Shown piece after piece: positions 1 through 8,154 of a stretch of 37,054 nt of DNA. Origin of the DNA: Solimonas_A sp035476855. GTDB lineage: Bacteria; Pseudomonadota; Gammaproteobacteria; Nevskiales; Nevskiaceae. Below the pieces are notes generated by a model that worked only from the letters and a program-made list of their open reading frames with translations, searched no databases and was not told the DNA's origin. Location: NCBI GenBank assembly GCA_035476855.1, contig DATILC010000042.1:1-37054 (forward strand). Direction: 5' to 3'. Numbering within the stretch: the stretch's first letter is position 1; every line of letters begins with the position of its first letter. A program made the translations under genes and the position numbers.

Positions 1-212
1 TTTCCATCGACTATAGCCCAACGACCTGGGGGTTCCAACCGGACTGAAGCGAGATACGGCACGTCAATGTGACGCAGTTCTTTCAAGGCCTTGCGCAGGA
101 TTTCCCGGTATGGGCCGAGCCGCAGGACAGGGCTTGCCGCCTGGCCTGCGCCGCGGTCCTGCGACTCGCCATTTGGTGGGCTTGCCCGGTATCATGCCGC
201 CCACGCAAATCA
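1..212 (+). promoter_or_regulatory. leader region upstream of the gcv operon, with possible -10
   Basis: No convincing gene lies in this stretch. An open frame crosses it in phase with gcvT, but it also runs through the riboswitch and has no family-like sequence. A possible -10 element TATCAT at 190-195 would start transcription near 202, a few bases before the first riboswitch helix at 213. No good -35 is visible at the right distance, so the promoter call is weak. Confidence 0.3.
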
Positions 213-384
213 CCGTTCGCGAGAGACCACCGAAGTCGGGTGGCACCGAAGGCGCAAACCGCCCGGAATCGCTCAGGTAAAAGGAGCGAACGGCTTACGC
301 GTACTCTGGAGAGCGCCTGCACAACAGGCCACCGACGAGGCAGAGGCGGCAACGCTTCCGAACTTTCAGGTCCATGGACAGAGT
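213..384 (+). promoter_or_regulatory. tandem glycine riboswitch (two aptamers)
   Basis: Two glycine aptamers in series precede the glycine cleavage operon. Aptamer 1 is closed by a perfect 8-bp helix, CCGTTCGC (213-220) with GCGAACGG (286-293), and carries the family signatures GAGAGACCACCG, CACCGAAGG and CTCAGGTAAAAGGA. Aptamer 2 is closed by ACTCTG (303-308) with CAGAGT (379-384) and carries CTGGAGAGCGCC, CCACCGACGAGG and TTTCAGG. Its last conserved segment differs from aptamer 1, having the palindrome GTCCATGGAC where AAAAGGAC would be. The linker is about 9 nt, typical of the tandem class. Glycine riboswitches of this kind usually switch on gcv expression when glycine is high; the mode here (transcription or translation) cannot be read directly. 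The distance from the last helix to the gcvT ATG is 38 nt. Confidence 0.93.
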
Positions 385-422
385 CAGGGCGGTTCTACCG
401 ACATATGGAGTCATGGAACCGC

Positions 423-1505
423 ATGCTGAAGAAAACAGCGTTACACGCCGAACACGTCCGCCTCGGTGCCCGCCTGGTCGATTTCGCCGGCTGGGAAATG
501 CCGATCCAGTACCAGTCCCAGCTCGACGAGCATCACGCCGTGCGTGCCGCTGCCGGCATGTTCGATGTCGCCCACATGGCGGCGGTCGACTTGCAAGGCC
601 CACGGGTGCGCGAGTTCCTGCGCCAGCTGCTGGCCAATGACGTGGCCAGGCTCACCGTGCCGGGCAAGGCGCTGTACTCCTGCCTGCTGCGCGAGGACGC
701 CGGCATCCTCGACGACCTCATCGCCTATTTCCTGTCCGAGGACAGTTTCCGCCTGGTGGTCAATGCCGGCACCGCCGACAAGGACCTGGCCTGGATCCAG
801 GCGCGTGCGCCGGCCTTCGGCGTGACCGTGAAGCGGCGCGAGGACCTCGGCATTCTCGCTGTGCAAGGCCCCCAGGCACGCGAGCGCGTGCTGCCGCTGC
901 TGCCGGTATCCCTGCGCGCAAGCGCCGCGGCGCTGATCAATTTCCAGGCCGCCTGGGAGGGTGAATGCTTCGTCGCCCGTACCGGCTACACCGGCGAGGA
1001 TGGCTTCGAGCTGATCCTGCCGCATGTCGAACTGGTGGCGATCTGGCAGCGCCTGCTCGATGTCGGGGTCAAGCCCTGCGGCCTCGGCGCGCGCGACACC
1101 CTGCGCCTGGAAGCCGGCATGAACCTCTACGGCCAGGACATGGACGAGGCTACCCATCCGCTGGAATCGGGCCTGGGCTGGACCGTGGCCTGGGAGCCGG
1201 CCGAGCGCAGCTTCACCGGACGCGAAGTGATGGAGGCGCAGCGCGGCAGGTCCGCGCGCAAGTTCGTCGGCCTGGTGCTGGAAGGCCGCGGCATTGCCCG
1301 CGCCCACATGAAGGTCCGTTTTGCCAACGGTGCGGTCGGCGAGACCACCAGCGGCGGCTTCGCGCCCAGCATGAAGCAATCGATCGCCCTGGCCCGCGTC
1401 GACGCCGCTGCCGAGGGTGCCTGCGAGGTCGAGATCCGCGGCCAGTGGGTCGCGGCGCGGCTGGCCAAGCCGCCGTTCGTGCGCAACGGCAAGACCCTGG
1501 TCTGA
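423..1505 (+). CDS. gcvT: aminomethyltransferase, glycine cleavage T protein
   Basis: The T protein moves the methylene group from the aminomethyl-lipoyl arm of GcvH to tetrahydrofolate and releases ammonia. The 360-residue product begins MLKKTALHAEHVRLGARLVD, the usual family start, and contains DFAGWEMPIQY, the central block LGARDTLRLEAGMNLYGQ (about residues 220-237), and a C-terminal barrel ending KPPFVRNGK, a normal ending. The ATG at 423 is chosen because family similarity starts there; an in-frame ATG at 405 would add six residues. It is the first gene behind the glycine riboswitch and is followed after 37 nt by gcvH. Any start further upstream would translate the aptamers and is not credible. 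Confidence 0.96.
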   Translation: MLKKTALHAEHVRLGARLVDFAGWEMPIQYQSQLDEHHAVRAAAGMFDVAHMAAVDLQGPRVREFLRQLLANDVARLTVPGKALYSCLLREDAGILDDLIAYFLSEDSFRLVVNAGTADKDLAWIQARAPAFGVTVKRREDLGILAVQGPQARERVLPLLPVSLRASAAALINFQAAWEGECFVARTGYTGEDGFELILPHVELVAIWQRLLDVGVKPCGLGARDTLRLEAGMNLYGQDMDEATHPLESGLGWTVAWEPAERSFTGREVMEAQRGRSARKFVGLVLEGRGIARAHMKVRFANGAVGETTSGGFAPSMKQSIALARVDAAAEGACEVEIRGQWVAARLAKPPFVRNGKTLV

Positions 1506-1542
1506 ACATTTCAACGACATTCATCTACGTGAAGGACATCCC

Positions 1543-1932
1543 ATGAGCAATATTCCGACGAACCTGAAGTACGTGAAGAGCCACGAGTGGCTGCGCAGCG
1601 AGGCCGACGGCACCGTCACTGTCGGCATCACCGACTACGCCCAGAACTCGCTGGGCGACCTGGTGTTCGTCGAGGTGCCGAAGGTCGGCCGCAAGCTGAC
1701 CGCGGACGAGGCCTGTGCGGTGGTGGAGTCGGTCAAGGCCGCCTCCGACGTCTACGCGCCGGTCGCCGGCGAAGTGATTGCGGCCAACGACAAGCTCGGC
1801 AACGCGCCGGAGCTGCTCAATTCCGATCCCTATGGCGAGGGCTGGCTGTTCCGCATCAAGCCGGCCGATGCCGGCGCGGTCGCCGCGCTGCTCGAAGCCG
1901 GCGGCTACGAAGATTTCCTGAAGACGCTGTAA
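1543..1932 (+). CDS. gcvH: glycine cleavage system H protein (lipoyl carrier)
   Basis: GcvH carries the aminomethyl group on a lipoylated lysine between the P, T and L proteins. The product is 129 residues, the usual length. The lipoylation motif is ESVKAASDVYAPVAGEV with Lys65 as the modified residue, and the ending GGYEDFLKTL is typical. The ATG at 1543 has a GAAGGA ribosome-binding site at 1531-1536. The gene lies 37 nt after gcvT and 14 nt before gcvPA, within the glycine-regulated operon. The L protein (dihydrolipoamide dehydrogenase) and lipoyl-attachment enzymes are not in this window. Confidence 0.97.
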   Translation: MSNIPTNLKYVKSHEWLRSEADGTVTVGITDYAQNSLGDLVFVEVPKVGRKLTADEACAVVESVKAASDVYAPVAGEVIAANDKLGNAPELLNSDPYGEGWLFRIKPADAGAVAALLEAGGYEDFLKTL

Positions 1933-1946
1933 GACCCGGGTTTTCC

Positions 1947-3305
1947 ATGCCGTTCATTCCGCATACCGACACCGACATCCGCGAGATGCTGGCCGCCATT
2001 GGCGCGCCGAAGCTCGATGCGCTGTTCGACGAGATTCCAGAGAACCTGCGCTGCGGCACCTTGTCCGAGGTGCCAGAGGGCCTGCCCGAGATGCGCGTGG
2101 CGCAGCTGATGCATGCCCGCGCGGCGCAGGACAATGTCGCGCTCAATTTCATCGGCGCCGGCGCCTACGAGCACCATATCCCCGCGGCAGTCTGGGAGAT
2201 CACCACCCGCGGCGAGTTCTACTCGGCCTACACGCCCTACCAGGCGGAGGCCAGCCAGGGCACGCTGCAGGTGCTGTACGAATACCAGACCATGATCTGC
2301 GGGCTGACCGGCATGGAGGTCAGCAACTGCTCGATGTACGACGGCGCCTCGGCATTGGGCGAAGCCCTGCTGATGGCGGTTCGCGCCAACAAGACCAACG
2401 GCTCCTGCAAGGTGCTGATGCCGCGCGCGGTGCATCCGTTCTACCGCGACGTGGTGGCTGCCACCAGCTCGGCGCAGGGCGTGCAGCAGCTGCTGGTCGA
2501 CTACGACCCGGCCAGCGGCCAGACCGCGCTGGCGGCGCTGCAGGCGCACGAGGGTTCGGCACCGACGGCGGTGGTGATCGCCCAGCCGAACTTCTTCGGC
2601 ACGCTGGAAGATGTCGACGCCATCACCGACTGGGCCCATGCCCAGGGCGCGCTGGTGGTGGCCCTGGTCAACCCGACCTCGCTGGCGGTGCTGAAGGCGC
2701 CGGGGCAATGGGGTGCCAAGGGCGCGGACATCGTCTGCGGTGACGGCCAGCCGCTGGGCGCGCCGCTGGCTTCCGGCGGTCCGTACTTCGGCTTCCTCAC
2801 CACCAAGATGGAATTCGTCCGCGAGATGCCGGGCCGCATCGTCGGTCGCACCGTCGATCTGGACGGCAAGCCCGGTTTCACACTGACCCTGCAGGCGCGC
2901 GAGCAGCACATCCGCCGCGCCAAGGCCAAGTCCAACATCTGCACCAACCAGGGCCTGCTGGTCACTGCGGCGACGATCTACATGAGCATCGTCGGCCCCG
3001 AGGGCCTGGCGCGTGCCGCCTCGTCCTCGCTGGCCAATACCGCGGCGCTGCTGAAGGCCCTGGCGAAGGTCCCGGGCGTCAGCGTGGCCTTCGGCGGCGC
3101 GCACTTCCATGAGGCGGTGATCCGCCTGCCCAAGCCTGCCGCGCCGGTACTGGCGAAGCTGGCAGGGCAGGGCATCCTCGGCGGCTTCGACCTGTCGCGA
3201 CACTATCCGGAACTCGGCCACGCCATCCTGGTGTGCGCGACCGAGACCAAGACCACCGAACAGCTGCAGCAGTTCGCGGACGCGCTGGCGTCCGCACTGA
3301 AATAA
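1947..3305 (+). CDS. gcvPA: glycine dehydrogenase (decarboxylating) subunit 1
   Basis: This is the N-terminal half of the pyridoxal-phosphate P protein, made as a separate subunit, which decarboxylates glycine together with GcvPB. The product has 452 residues, starts MPFIPHTDTDIREMLAAIGA and contains family blocks NFIGAGAYEHHIPAAVW, YTPYQAEASQGTLQVLYEYQ, CSMYDGASALGEA and SNICTNQGL. E. coli uses one fused GcvP of about 950 residues, so the split form is notable for a gammaproteobacterium but common elsewhere. The gene is followed 13 nt later by tpx, which separates it from its partner gcvPB. Confidence 0.96.
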   Translation: MPFIPHTDTDIREMLAAIGAPKLDALFDEIPENLRCGTLSEVPEGLPEMRVAQLMHARAAQDNVALNFIGAGAYEHHIPAAVWEITTRGEFYSAYTPYQAEASQGTLQVLYEYQTMICGLTGMEVSNCSMYDGASALGEALLMAVRANKTNGSCKVLMPRAVHPFYRDVVAATSSAQGVQQLLVDYDPASGQTALAALQAHEGSAPTAVVIAQPNFFGTLEDVDAITDWAHAQGALVVALVNPTSLAVLKAPGQWGAKGADIVCGDGQPLGAPLASGGPYFGFLTTKMEFVREMPGRIVGRTVDLDGKPGFTLTLQAREQHIRRAKAKSNICTNQGLLVTAATIYMSIVGPEGLARAASSSLANTAALLKALAKVPGVSVAFGGAHFHEAVIRLPKPAAPVLAKLAGQGILGGFDLSRHYPELGHAILVCATETKTTEQLQQFADALASALK

Positions 3306-3318
3306 AGGAGAACGAGAA

Positions 3319-3819
3319 ATGGCGACGATCACGCTCAAGGGCAACCCGGTACAGACCAATGGCGAACTGCCGAAGCCGGGCGCCGAGGTGCCGGGCTTCC
3401 GCCTGGTGGCCAAGGACCTGAAGGACGTTTCGCTGCATGACTACGCCGGCAAGCGCAAGGTGCTGAACATCTTCCCCTCGATCGACACTGCCACCTGCGC
3501 GATGTCGGTGCGCCAGTTCAACCAGCGCGCCGCCAGCCTGAACAACGCGGTGGTGCTGTGCATCTCCGGCGACCTGCCGTTCGCGCAGTCGCGTTTCTGC
3601 GGCGCGGAAGGCATCGCCAACGTGGTGACGCTGTCGATGATGCGCGACCGCCACTTCGCCAAGGACTACGGCGTGCTGATGGAAACCGGGCCGCTGGCCG
3701 GCCTGACCGCGCGCGCGGTGGTGGTGCTCGACGAGCACAACAACGTGTTGCATAGCGAACTGGTGCAGGAAATCGCCAGCGAACCGGACTACGAGGCGGC
3801 GCTGAAGTCGCTGGGCTGA
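3319..3819 (+). CDS. tpx: thiol peroxidase (atypical 2-Cys peroxiredoxin)
   Basis: Tpx reduces hydrogen peroxide and alkyl hydroperoxides at the expense of thioredoxin. The 166-residue protein is the normal length. The peroxidatic cysteine is Cys60 in NIFPSIDTATCAMSVRQFN and the resolving cysteine is Cys94 in SRFCGAEGI, the Tpx arrangement. A strong AGGAG (3306-3310) lies 8 nt before the ATG. It sits between the two halves of the P protein, on the same strand and closely behind gcvPA, so it should be transcribed with the gcv genes. A link to protecting reduced lipoyl groups or tetrahydrofolate is only an inference from position. Confidence 0.95.
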   Translation: MATITLKGNPVQTNGELPKPGAEVPGFRLVAKDLKDVSLHDYAGKRKVLNIFPSIDTATCAMSVRQFNQRAASLNNAVVLCISGDLPFAQSRFCGAEGIANVVTLSMMRDRHFAKDYGVLMETGPLAGLTARAVVVLDEHNNVLHSELVQEIASEPDYEAALKSLG

Positions 3820-3827
3820 GCCGCGGG

Positions 3828-3889
3828 CGGCAGTCCGGTGGACTGCCGTCAGGGTGCACGCCCGGCCACGAATGGCCGGGCCGGGCGTG
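3828..3889 (+). other. structured tpx-gcvPB intergenic region (two hairpins)
   Basis: The 127-nt gap holds two strong stems. The first is CGGCAGTCC, loop GGT, GGACTGCCG (3828-3848), a perfect 9-bp stem. The second is GCCCGGCCA, loop CGAA, TGGCCGGGC (3860-3881), with an alternative register CACGCCCGGC/GCCGGGCGTG (3858-3889). Neither is followed by a T run, so they are not ordinary intrinsic terminators. They could stabilise an mRNA end, act as a processing site, or lower gcvPB expression relative to the upstream genes. Confidence 0.55.
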
Positions 3890-3946
3890 GATGGAGTTGC
3901 CTCCGTCGCGCCATGGACGGCAACGGAAAACTTGCAAAGAGAAACC

Positions 3947-5404
3947 ATGGACAAGCTGATCTTCGAACATTCCCGCGCCGGTCGCGCCGCCTATGCCCAG
4001 GCGCCGCTCGAGGCGGTGGACCTGTCCGGCATCCCGGCGGCGCTGCGTCGCCAGGACAAGCCGCTGCTGCCGGAAGTCTCCGAGCTGCAGGCGGTGCGTC
4101 ACTTCACGCGCCTGTCGCAGAAGAACTTCTCGATCGACACGCACTTCTACCCGCTGGGTTCGTGCACGATGAAGTACAACCCGCGTGCCTGTAACACGCT
4201 GGCGAGCATTCCGGGCTTCCTGCGCCGCCATCCGCTGGCGCCGGAGACGCACAGCCAGGGCTTCCTGGCCTGCATGCATGACCTGCAGGAAATCCTCGAG
4301 GCGGTGACCGGCATGGCTGGCGTGTCGCTGACGCCGATGGCCGGCGCGCAGGGCGAGTTCGCCGGCGTGGCGATGATCCAGGCCTATCACCGCTCGCGCG
4401 GTGACCTGGAGCGCACCGAGATCCTGGTGCCGGACGCGGCGCATGGCACCAACCCGGCGACGGCGGCGATGCTCGGCTACACCGTGCGCGAGATCAAGAC
4501 CAATGCCGACGGCGACGTCGACGTCGAGGCGCTGAAGGCCGCGGTTGGCCCGAAGACCGCCGGCATCATGCTGACCAATCCCTCGACCTTCGGCGTGTTC
4601 GAGCGCCGCATCAAGGAGATTGCCGGCATCGTCCACGAGGCCGGCGGCCTGCTGTACTACGACGGCGCCAACCTCAACGCGATCCTCGGCAAGGTGCGGC
4701 CCGGCGACATGGGCTTCGACGTGATCCACATGAACCTGCACAAGACCTTCTCGACGCCGCATGGCGGCGGCGGTCCGGGTGCCGGCGCCGTGGGCATGTC
4801 CGAGCGCCTGCTGCCGTTCCGTCCGATCCCGGTGGTCGGCAAGGAAGGCGGCCAGTACCGCTGGCTCGACGAGCGTGACCTGCCGCAGACCATCGGTCGC
4901 CTGTCGGCGTTCATGGGCAATGCCGGCGTGCTGATGCGCGCCTACATCTACGCGCGCCTGCTGGGCCGCGAGGGCATGCACCGCGTCGCCGAGTTCGCCA
5001 CGCTGAACGCCAACTACCTGGCCGCGCGCCTGCGCGAGAAGGGCTTCGACCTGGCGTTCCCGGCGCGTCGTGCCAGCCACGAATTCATCATCACGCTGAA
5101 GAAGCAGAAGCAGCAGATCGAGCTGACCGCGACCGACGTCGCCAAGCGCCTGCTCGACTACGGCTACCACGCGCCGACGATCTACTTCCCGCTGCTGGTG
5201 CCGGAGTGCCTGCTGATCGAGCCGACCGAGACCGAGGACCGCGAGACCCTCGACGCCTTCGTCGAGACGATGGCGAAGATCTGGGAGGAGGCGAAGCAGG
5301 ACATCGCCTTCGTCAAGGGTGCGCCGCATACCATGCCGGTGCGCCGCCTCGACGACGTGCGCGCCGCGCGCCAGCTCGACCTGCGCTGGCAGCCGGCGGC
5401 CTGA
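3947..5404 (+). CDS. gcvPB: glycine dehydrogenase (decarboxylating) subunit 2
   Basis: This is the C-terminal, PLP-carrying half of the glycine decarboxylase P protein, 485 residues. The cofactor lysine is Lys266 in HMNLHKTFSTPHGGGGPG. Other family marks are FYPLGSCTMKYNPR (68-80), DAAHGTNPA (163-171) and YYDGANLNAI (237-246). The ATG at 3947 matches the family start MDKLIFEHSRAGR; the frame is open further upstream through the hairpin region, but that stretch has no family similarity. GcvPA and GcvPB act as a complex, so both genes being in one glycine-responsive operon fits, even with tpx between them. Confidence 0.96.
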   Translation: MDKLIFEHSRAGRAAYAQAPLEAVDLSGIPAALRRQDKPLLPEVSELQAVRHFTRLSQKNFSIDTHFYPLGSCTMKYNPRACNTLASIPGFLRRHPLAPETHSQGFLACMHDLQEILEAVTGMAGVSLTPMAGAQGEFAGVAMIQAYHRSRGDLERTEILVPDAAHGTNPATAAMLGYTVREIKTNADGDVDVEALKAAVGPKTAGIMLTNPSTFGVFERRIKEIAGIVHEAGGLLYYDGANLNAILGKVRPGDMGFDVIHMNLHKTFSTPHGGGGPGAGAVGMSERLLPFRPIPVVGKEGGQYRWLDERDLPQTIGRLSAFMGNAGVLMRAYIYARLLGREGMHRVAEFATLNANYLAARLREKGFDLAFPARRASHEFIITLKKQKQQIELTATDVAKRLLDYGYHAPTIYFPLLVPECLLIEPTETEDRETLDAFVETMAKIWEEAKQDIAFVKGAPHTMPVRRLDDVRAARQLDLRWQPAA

Positions 5405-5412
5405 GCCCGGCG

Positions 5413-5634
5413 ATGAAGATCCCGCGCCGGCATGCGCCGCGGCTGTTCGCGCTGTTCATGGCCTTCAGCATGTCGATGCTGATGTCGGCGGTGCTGACGC
5501 TGGTGAACCTGGGGCCGGCGGGCTTTCCGGGCCCCTGGCTGCATGCCTGGACGGTGGCCTTCATCGTCGCGCTGCCGCTGATCCTGCTGCTGGCGCCGCT
5601 GGGCCAGCGCTTTGTTGCCGCGATAACGGAGTGA
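5413..5634 (+). CDS. small DUF2798-like membrane protein
   Basis: A 73-residue protein with two predicted membrane helices (about residues 10-32 and 44-66), and LGPAGFPGPWLHAWTVAFIVALP in between. This two-helix pattern with a central P-x-x-W loop is that of the DUF2798 family, whose function is unknown. It starts 8 nt after gcvPB and ends 6 nt before dgkA, so it is probably co-transcribed with both. The family call rests on pattern recognition only. Confidence 0.7.
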   Translation: MKIPRRHAPRLFALFMAFSMSMLMSAVLTLVNLGPAGFPGPWLHAWTVAFIVALPLILLLAPLGQRFVAAITE

Positions 5635-5640
5635 AGCTGC

Positions 5641-6000
5641 ATGGCTGACGGCATCAAGGGCTGGGCGCGGCTGATCCGCGCGACCAAGGTCTCCTACTGG
5701 GGCCTGGGCTGGGCGCTGCGCGAGGAAGAGGCTTTCCGCATCGAGGCGGCGCTGTGCCTGCTGCTGGTGCCTGCGGCCCTGCTGCTGGGGCAGGGCGGCA
5801 TCGAGCGTGCGATGATGATCATGAGCCTGTTCGTGGTGGTCATCACCGAGCTGCTGAACACCGCCGTCGAGGTGGTCGTCGACCGCATCGGCGTCGAACG
5901 GCATGAACTGTCCGGGCGTGCCAAGGACCTCGGGTCCGCCGCCGTCCATCTGTCCCTGGTGCAGGTCCCCGTGGTCTGGGGCCTGGTCCTTTTTGGCTGA
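5641..6000 (+). CDS. dgkA: diacylglycerol kinase
   Basis: DgkA is a small inner-membrane kinase that phosphorylates diacylglycerol, recycling lipid released by membrane-derived oligosaccharide or lipoprotein synthesis. The 119-residue product has the three-helix layout. The catalytic residues line up with the E. coli enzyme shifted by one: Glu29, Glu35, Glu70, Asn73 (in ITELLNTAVE), Glu77, Lys95 and Asp96 (in AKDLGSAAV). It starts 6 nt after the DUF2798-like gene and is followed by a sugar-kinase-type gene. Confidence 0.95.
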   Translation: MADGIKGWARLIRATKVSYWGLGWALREEEAFRIEAALCLLLVPAALLLGQGGIERAMMIMSLFVVVITELLNTAVEVVVDRIGVERHELSGRAKDLGSAAVHLSLVQVPVVWGLVLFG

Positions 6001-6013
6001 GAACGAAACCAAC

Positions 6014-6946
6014 ATGTCTGCCCTGATCTGCGGTTCCTTCGCTTTCGACACCATCATGGTGTTCCCCGGCCATTTCAAGAATGAAATCCTGCCGGACAAG
6101 GTGCACATCCTGAATGTCGCCTTCCTGGTGCCGCAGATGCGCCGCGAGTTCGGCGGCTGCGCCGGCAACATCGCCTACAACCTCAAGCTGCTCGGCGGCG
6201 ATCCGCTGCCGATGGGCACGGTCGGCAACGACTTCGAGCGCTACGCCGCGTGGATGGACCAGAACGGCATCGCGCGCGACTACGTCAAGCTGGTGCCGGA
6301 GGCCTATACCGCGCAGGCCTACATCACCACCGATCTCGACGACAACCAGATCACCGCCTTCCACCCGGGCGCGATGAACTTCGCCCATACGCAGGACGTT
6401 GCGACCAAGGGCGTCAAGCTCGGCATGGTCTCGCCCGACGGCCGCGACGGCATGATCAAGCATGCAACGCAGTTCGCCGAGGCCGGCATCCCGTTCTTCT
6501 TCGATCCGGGGCAGGGCCTGCCGATGTTCGGTGGCGAGGACCTGCGCGACTTCATCGAGAAGGCCTCCTACGTCACCGTCAACGACTACGAGTCCGAGCT
6601 GCTGATGGACCGTACCGGCTGGACCCTGCGGCAGATCGCCGAGCGGGTCGACGCGCTGATCGTTACCCGTGGCGGCAAGGGCTCGCACATCATCACGCCG
6701 TCGAAGCAGTACGAAGTGCCCTGCGCCGAGGCCAGCTCGCTGACCGACCCCACCGGTTGCGGCGATGCCTTCCGCGCCGGCCTGCTGTACGGCCTGCTCA
6801 ACGGCAAGGACTGGGAAACCACCGGTCGCATTGCCTCGCTGATGGGCGCCTACAACATCGAGCGCCCGGGCACGCAGAACCACCGCTTCAGCCTCGACCA
6901 GTTCCGCGAACGGTTCAAGGACGAATTCCGTTACGACTTCGGCTGA
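6014..6946 (+). CDS. PfkB-family carbohydrate/nucleoside kinase
   Basis: A ribokinase-fold kinase of 310 residues. The N-terminal substrate signature is GGCAGNIAYNLKLLGG (47-62) and the C-terminal PfkB signature is DPTGCGDAFRAGLLYG (245-260), with Asp251 as the predicted catalytic base and GCGD forming the anion hole. The spacing resembles adenosine kinase-like members, but the true substrate (adenosine, ribose or another sugar) cannot be told from sequence. It starts 13 nt after dgkA and is followed after 13 nt by the rRNA methyltransferase. Confidence 0.88.
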   Translation: MSALICGSFAFDTIMVFPGHFKNEILPDKVHILNVAFLVPQMRREFGGCAGNIAYNLKLLGGDPLPMGTVGNDFERYAAWMDQNGIARDYVKLVPEAYTAQAYITTDLDDNQITAFHPGAMNFAHTQDVATKGVKLGMVSPDGRDGMIKHATQFAEAGIPFFFDPGQGLPMFGGEDLRDFIEKASYVTVNDYESELLMDRTGWTLRQIAERVDALIVTRGGKGSHIITPSKQYEVPCAEASSLTDPTGCGDAFRAGLLYGLLNGKDWETTGRIASLMGAYNIERPGTQNHRFSLDQFRERFKDEFRYDFG

Positions 6947-6959
6947 GGCGGATCGTCCG

Positions 6960-8135
6960 GTGATCGAACTGAAGCTGAAGCCCCGCGAGGACCGGCGCCT
7001 GCGTGCCGGCCACCTGTGGGCGTTCTCCAACGAACTGCAGACCGGCCCCGAGTTCCGCAACATCGCGCCGGGCACGCTGTGCCGGATCAGCGACGACCGC
7101 GGCAAGTCGCTGGGCATCGGCTACGTCAATCCGCATGCGCTGCTGGCCGTGCGCCTGCTGGCCGCCAGTGCCGAGGCCTCGATCGACGCCGCCTGGTTCG
7201 CGCGCCGCATCCAGGCCGCGCTGGCGCTGCGCGAGCGTCTCTACGACGCGCCGTTCTACCGCCTGGTGCACGGCGAATCCGATGGCCTGCCGGGCCTGAT
7301 CGTCGACCGCTTCGGCGAGGTCTGCGTGGTGCAGCTCGGCACCGCCGGCATGGAGAACCTCAAGGCCGCGGTGACCGAGGCGCTGCAGTCGGTGCTGCAG
7401 CCGCGCGGCATCCTGTTCCGCAACGACGGCGGCCTGCGCGAGCTGGAAGGCCTGCCGGCCTATGTCGACGCGGTCGGCGAGGTGCCGGACGAGGTGGAGC
7501 TGCTGGAGAGCGGCGTGCGCTTCATCGCACCGCTGCGCAGCGGCCAGAAGACCGGCTGGTTCTATGACCAGCACGACAACCGCGACCGCCTGGCGCGCTA
7601 CGTGCGCGGCGCGCGCGTGCTCGACGTGTTCTCCTATGTCGGCGGCTGGGCGATCCGCTCGGTCAAGGCCGGCGCCGTCTCGGCGACCTGCATCGACAGC
7701 TCGCAGCCGGCGCTGGACCTGGCCCGCCGCAGCGCCGCGCTCAACGGCGTCGAGATCGAGACGATCCGCGACGAGGCACTGGACGCACTCAAGGTCCTGC
7801 GCCGCGACCAGCGCCAGTTCGATGTCGTCGTGGTCGATCCGCCGGCGCTGATCAAGCGCAAGAAGGACTACGAGGCTGGCCTGGAGCACTACGCCGCGTT
7901 GAACCGCGCCGCGCTGCAGCTGCTGCCCGCCGACGGCATCCTGATTGCCTGTTCCTGCTCGCATCACCTCGAGGCCGAGGCGCTGCAGCGCATCCTGCTG
8001 CGCGAGTCGCGCCACGCCGGGCGGCGCCTGCAGATCCTGGAGCAGGGGGCGCAGGGTGCGGACCATCCGGTCCATCCGGCGATTCCCGAAACGCGTTACC
8101 TGAAAGCCTTCTACTGCCGCGTGCTGCAGGGCTGA
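6960..8135 (+). CDS. rlmI: 23S rRNA (cytosine-C5) methyltransferase, RlmI-type
   Basis: A class I SAM-dependent methyltransferase of 391 residues with an N-terminal PUA-like domain (about 1-75, LRAGHLWAFSNEL) and a C-terminal Rossmann domain. Motifs include VLDVFSYVGGW (SAM site), VVDPPALIKRKKDYE, and CSCSHHL, which holds the catalytic cysteine of RlmI-like m5C enzymes. RlmI methylates C1962 of 23S rRNA in E. coli. The start is a GTG at 6960, 13 nt after the kinase; the protein start IELKLKPREDRRLRAGHLW fits the family. An RlmI-like paralogue with another RNA target is possible. Confidence 0.88.
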   Translation: MIELKLKPREDRRLRAGHLWAFSNELQTGPEFRNIAPGTLCRISDDRGKSLGIGYVNPHALLAVRLLAASAEASIDAAWFARRIQAALALRERLYDAPFYRLVHGESDGLPGLIVDRFGEVCVVQLGTAGMENLKAAVTEALQSVLQPRGILFRNDGGLRELEGLPAYVDAVGEVPDEVELLESGVRFIAPLRSGQKTGWFYDQHDNRDRLARYVRGARVLDVFSYVGGWAIRSVKAGAVSATCIDSSQPALDLARRSAALNGVEIETIRDEALDALKVLRRDQRQFDVVVVDPPALIKRKKDYEAGLEHYAALNRAALQLLPADGILIACSCSHHLEAEALQRILLRESRHAGRRLQILEQGAQGADHPVHPAIPETRYLKAFYCRVLQG

Positions 8136-8154
8136 GCACCACGACAACAACGAC

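Noticed and set aside
69..422. N-terminal extension of gcvT, or a separate gene upstream
   Set aside because: The in-frame open stretch crosses both riboswitch aptamers and has no family-like sequence; GcvT similarity begins at 423.
3828..3889. Intrinsic terminator after tpx
   Set aside because: Two good stems are present but no T run follows either, so a terminator is not supported.
3854..3946. N-terminal extension of GcvPB
   Set aside because: It would translate the hairpin region; the family start MDKLIFEHSRAG at 3947 is clear.
3518..5329. 603-aa minus-strand ORF across tpx and gcvPB
   Set aside because: Low-complexity Arg/His/Leu-rich shadow of two clearly recognised genes.
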